From: Victivallales bacterium
GTDB lineage: Bacteria > Verrucomicrobiota > Lentisphaeria > Oligosphaerales > Oligosphaeraceae
Length of the DNA stretch: 7,024 bases
Assembly (NCBI GenBank): GCA_017538465.1
Contig: JAFYIW010000141.1
Coordinates: 1-7,024 of the forward strand
Reading direction: 5' to 3'
Position 1 is the stretch's first letter, and each line of letters starts with the position of its first letter. A model generated the notes under the pieces. That model ran no database searches. It saw nothing but the letters and a program-made list of their open reading frames with translations, and was not told the origin of the DNA. Made by a program: the position numbers and the translations under genes. Positions 6,121 through 7,024 of this stretch are shown in pieces.

Positions 6121-7024
6121 TTCCTGTCCCTGGCTCAATTTTCGCTGGCTATCAAATCTTGGCGGAATGCGGGAAAGGCGCTTATGGCGATGTCTTCCTG
6201 GCGACCGATGCTCTGGGACACCGCGTGGCGGTCAAGTATATGCTCTCGGAGGCGGCGGGGGAATATGAACTCAAAGGCCTGCGCAATTACATGTCATTGG
6301 TCAATCGACCGAACGCGCTATTGCAGATCTATCACTGCGGACTGGACGAAGGACGGCTCTTCTATGTCATGGAGGCGGCTGACAATGCCTCCGAAGACCC
6401 CGAAAAATATCTTCCTGACACCCTCGACTGGAGACTGAAACGCACGGGACGCATCCCCGCCAAGGACGCGCTCGCACTCGGACATGCCCTGCTGGACGGA
6501 CTGGAATGTCTGCATCAGGCAGGAATGCTTCATCGGGACATCAAGCCCGCGAACATCATCTTCGTCAACGGCATTCCAAAGCTGGCCGATCCAGGCCTCA
6601 CCCGCACCTTCACGGAGACCATCTCCATCGCTGGAACGCCTGGCTATTTGGCGCCAGAGCTTCTCAATGGCGTCAAGGCTTCTCCCTCCACGGATTTATA
6701 TGCACTCGGCAAGGTCCTCTACCACGCCGTCACAGGCAATTCCCCTGGGCACTATCCCGAACAGCCCACCGATGTCCCCATCGCGGAACTCTACCAAATC
6801 TGCCGACCGCTTTTGCGCATTTGCAACTCCAATCCTGCACTGCGTTGCCAGAGTTGCGCCGAAGCGCGTCAGGCCCTGCCCAAGGCCATCCGCCCCCACG
6901 GACCAATGCTACGTTTACGGGACCGACTGTTCCTTCAGCCAGCCTTCCGACGCAAAGTCGTCATCTGCGCGGCACAGGTGCTGGTGGTTTTTATTCTCCT
7001 GCTGGCGATGTTAGCCGCCAGCAG
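6117..7024 (+). CDS. Membrane-anchored Hanks-type Ser/Thr protein kinase, cut by the right window edge
   Basis: This probable protein kinase phosphorylates Ser or Thr on target proteins, plausibly including the sigma factor encoded just before it. The 302 visible codons hold a near-complete kinase domain: glycine loop GKGAYGDVFLA (19-29), ATP lysine K40 in VAVK, candidate helix-C glutamates at E49/E51, catalytic loop HRDIKPAN (139-146) with D141, K143 and N146, metal-binding D158, and the activation-segment end GTPGYLAPE. The usual DFG reads DPG (158-160). The catalytic residues are present, so activity is likely. Residues about 281-302 are a strongly hydrophobic stretch (VVICAAQVLVVFILLLAML) after basic RRK, a transmembrane helix placing the kinase in the cytoplasm and any further domain outside. 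The ATGA overlap with the sigma stop supports this start, although there is no strong ribosome binding site. No stop occurs before the edge, so the C-terminal domain is unseen. Confidence 0.92.
   Translation, partial: MIPVPGSIFAGYQILAECGKGAYGDVFLATDALGHRVAVKYMLSEAAGEYELKGLRNYMSLVNRPNALLQIYHCGLDEGRLFYVMEAADNASEDPEKYLPDTLDWRLKRTGRIPAKDALALGHALLDGLECLHQAGMLHRDIKPANIIFVNGIPKLADPGLTRTFTETISIAGTPGYLAPELLNGVKASPSTDLYALGKVLYHAVTGNSPGHYPEQPTDVPIAELYQICRPLLRICNSNPALRCQSCAEARQALPKAIRPHGPMLRLRDRLFLQPAFRRKVVICAAQVLVVFILLLAMLAAS

Noticed and set aside
5479..6138. Minus-strand 219-codon frame opposite the sigma factor
   Set aside because: It is an antisense shadow; the plus strand shows sigma region 2 and region 4 motifs and the ATGA junction with the kinase.
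6484..7014. Plus-strand 176-codon frame inside the kinase region
   Set aside because: It is an out-of-frame shadow; the frame from 6117 carries every kinase motif without interruption.
1..7024. CRISPR array, tRNA, rRNA or insertion-sequence transposase
   Set aside because: I saw no regularly spaced direct repeats, no cloverleaf-like sequence, no rRNA segment and no transposase motif on either strand.

Overview
The window looks like a bacterial chromosome segment. The best guess is the PVC group (a Lentisphaerae-, Kiritimatiellae- or Verrucomicrobia-like anaerobe). The grounds are a pyruvate:ferredoxin oxidoreductase of the single-chain anaerobe type, an ECF-like sigma factor overlapping a Hanks-type kinase gene (common in Planctomycetes and Verrucomicrobia), and zinc-ribbon proteins with PH-like and SHOCT domains. 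The taxonomic guess is inference and of low certainty.

Layout. Positions 1-2021 (minus strand) hold the N-terminal 673 codons of nifJ, cut by the left edge just before the expected ferredoxin-like domain. Positions 2022-2669 are a long divergent intergenic region. It has AT-rich flanks around a GC-rich core of about 160 bp, bounded by a 13-bp inverted repeat with one mismatch (2216-2228 and 2388-2400) and carrying a strong small hairpin. Candidate promoters point outwards from both ends of this module. Positions 2670-4496 (plus) encode a 608-residue protein: an unrecognised N-terminal domain with a hydrophobic segment, two zinc ribbons, two PH-like regions and a C-terminal SHOCT motif. A clear intrinsic terminator follows at 4540-4566. 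Positions 4672-5367 (plus) encode a 231-residue paralogue with the same N-terminal domain (about 70% identical by eye) but three zinc ribbons and no PH or SHOCT part; it appears to have its own promoter.

Positions 5539-6117/6120 (plus) encode an ECF-like sigma factor, which overlaps by ATGA a membrane-anchored Ser/Thr protein kinase (from 6117) that runs off the right edge. The sigma gene has a -10-like box placed so that its mRNA could be leaderless. The sigma/kinase overlap implies translational coupling and a shared signalling job. The two zinc-ribbon genes upstream are separated from each other by a terminator and from the sigma gene by a structured 170-bp gap, so a functional link between the two pairs is only a hypothesis. 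nifJ is metabolic and divergently transcribed.
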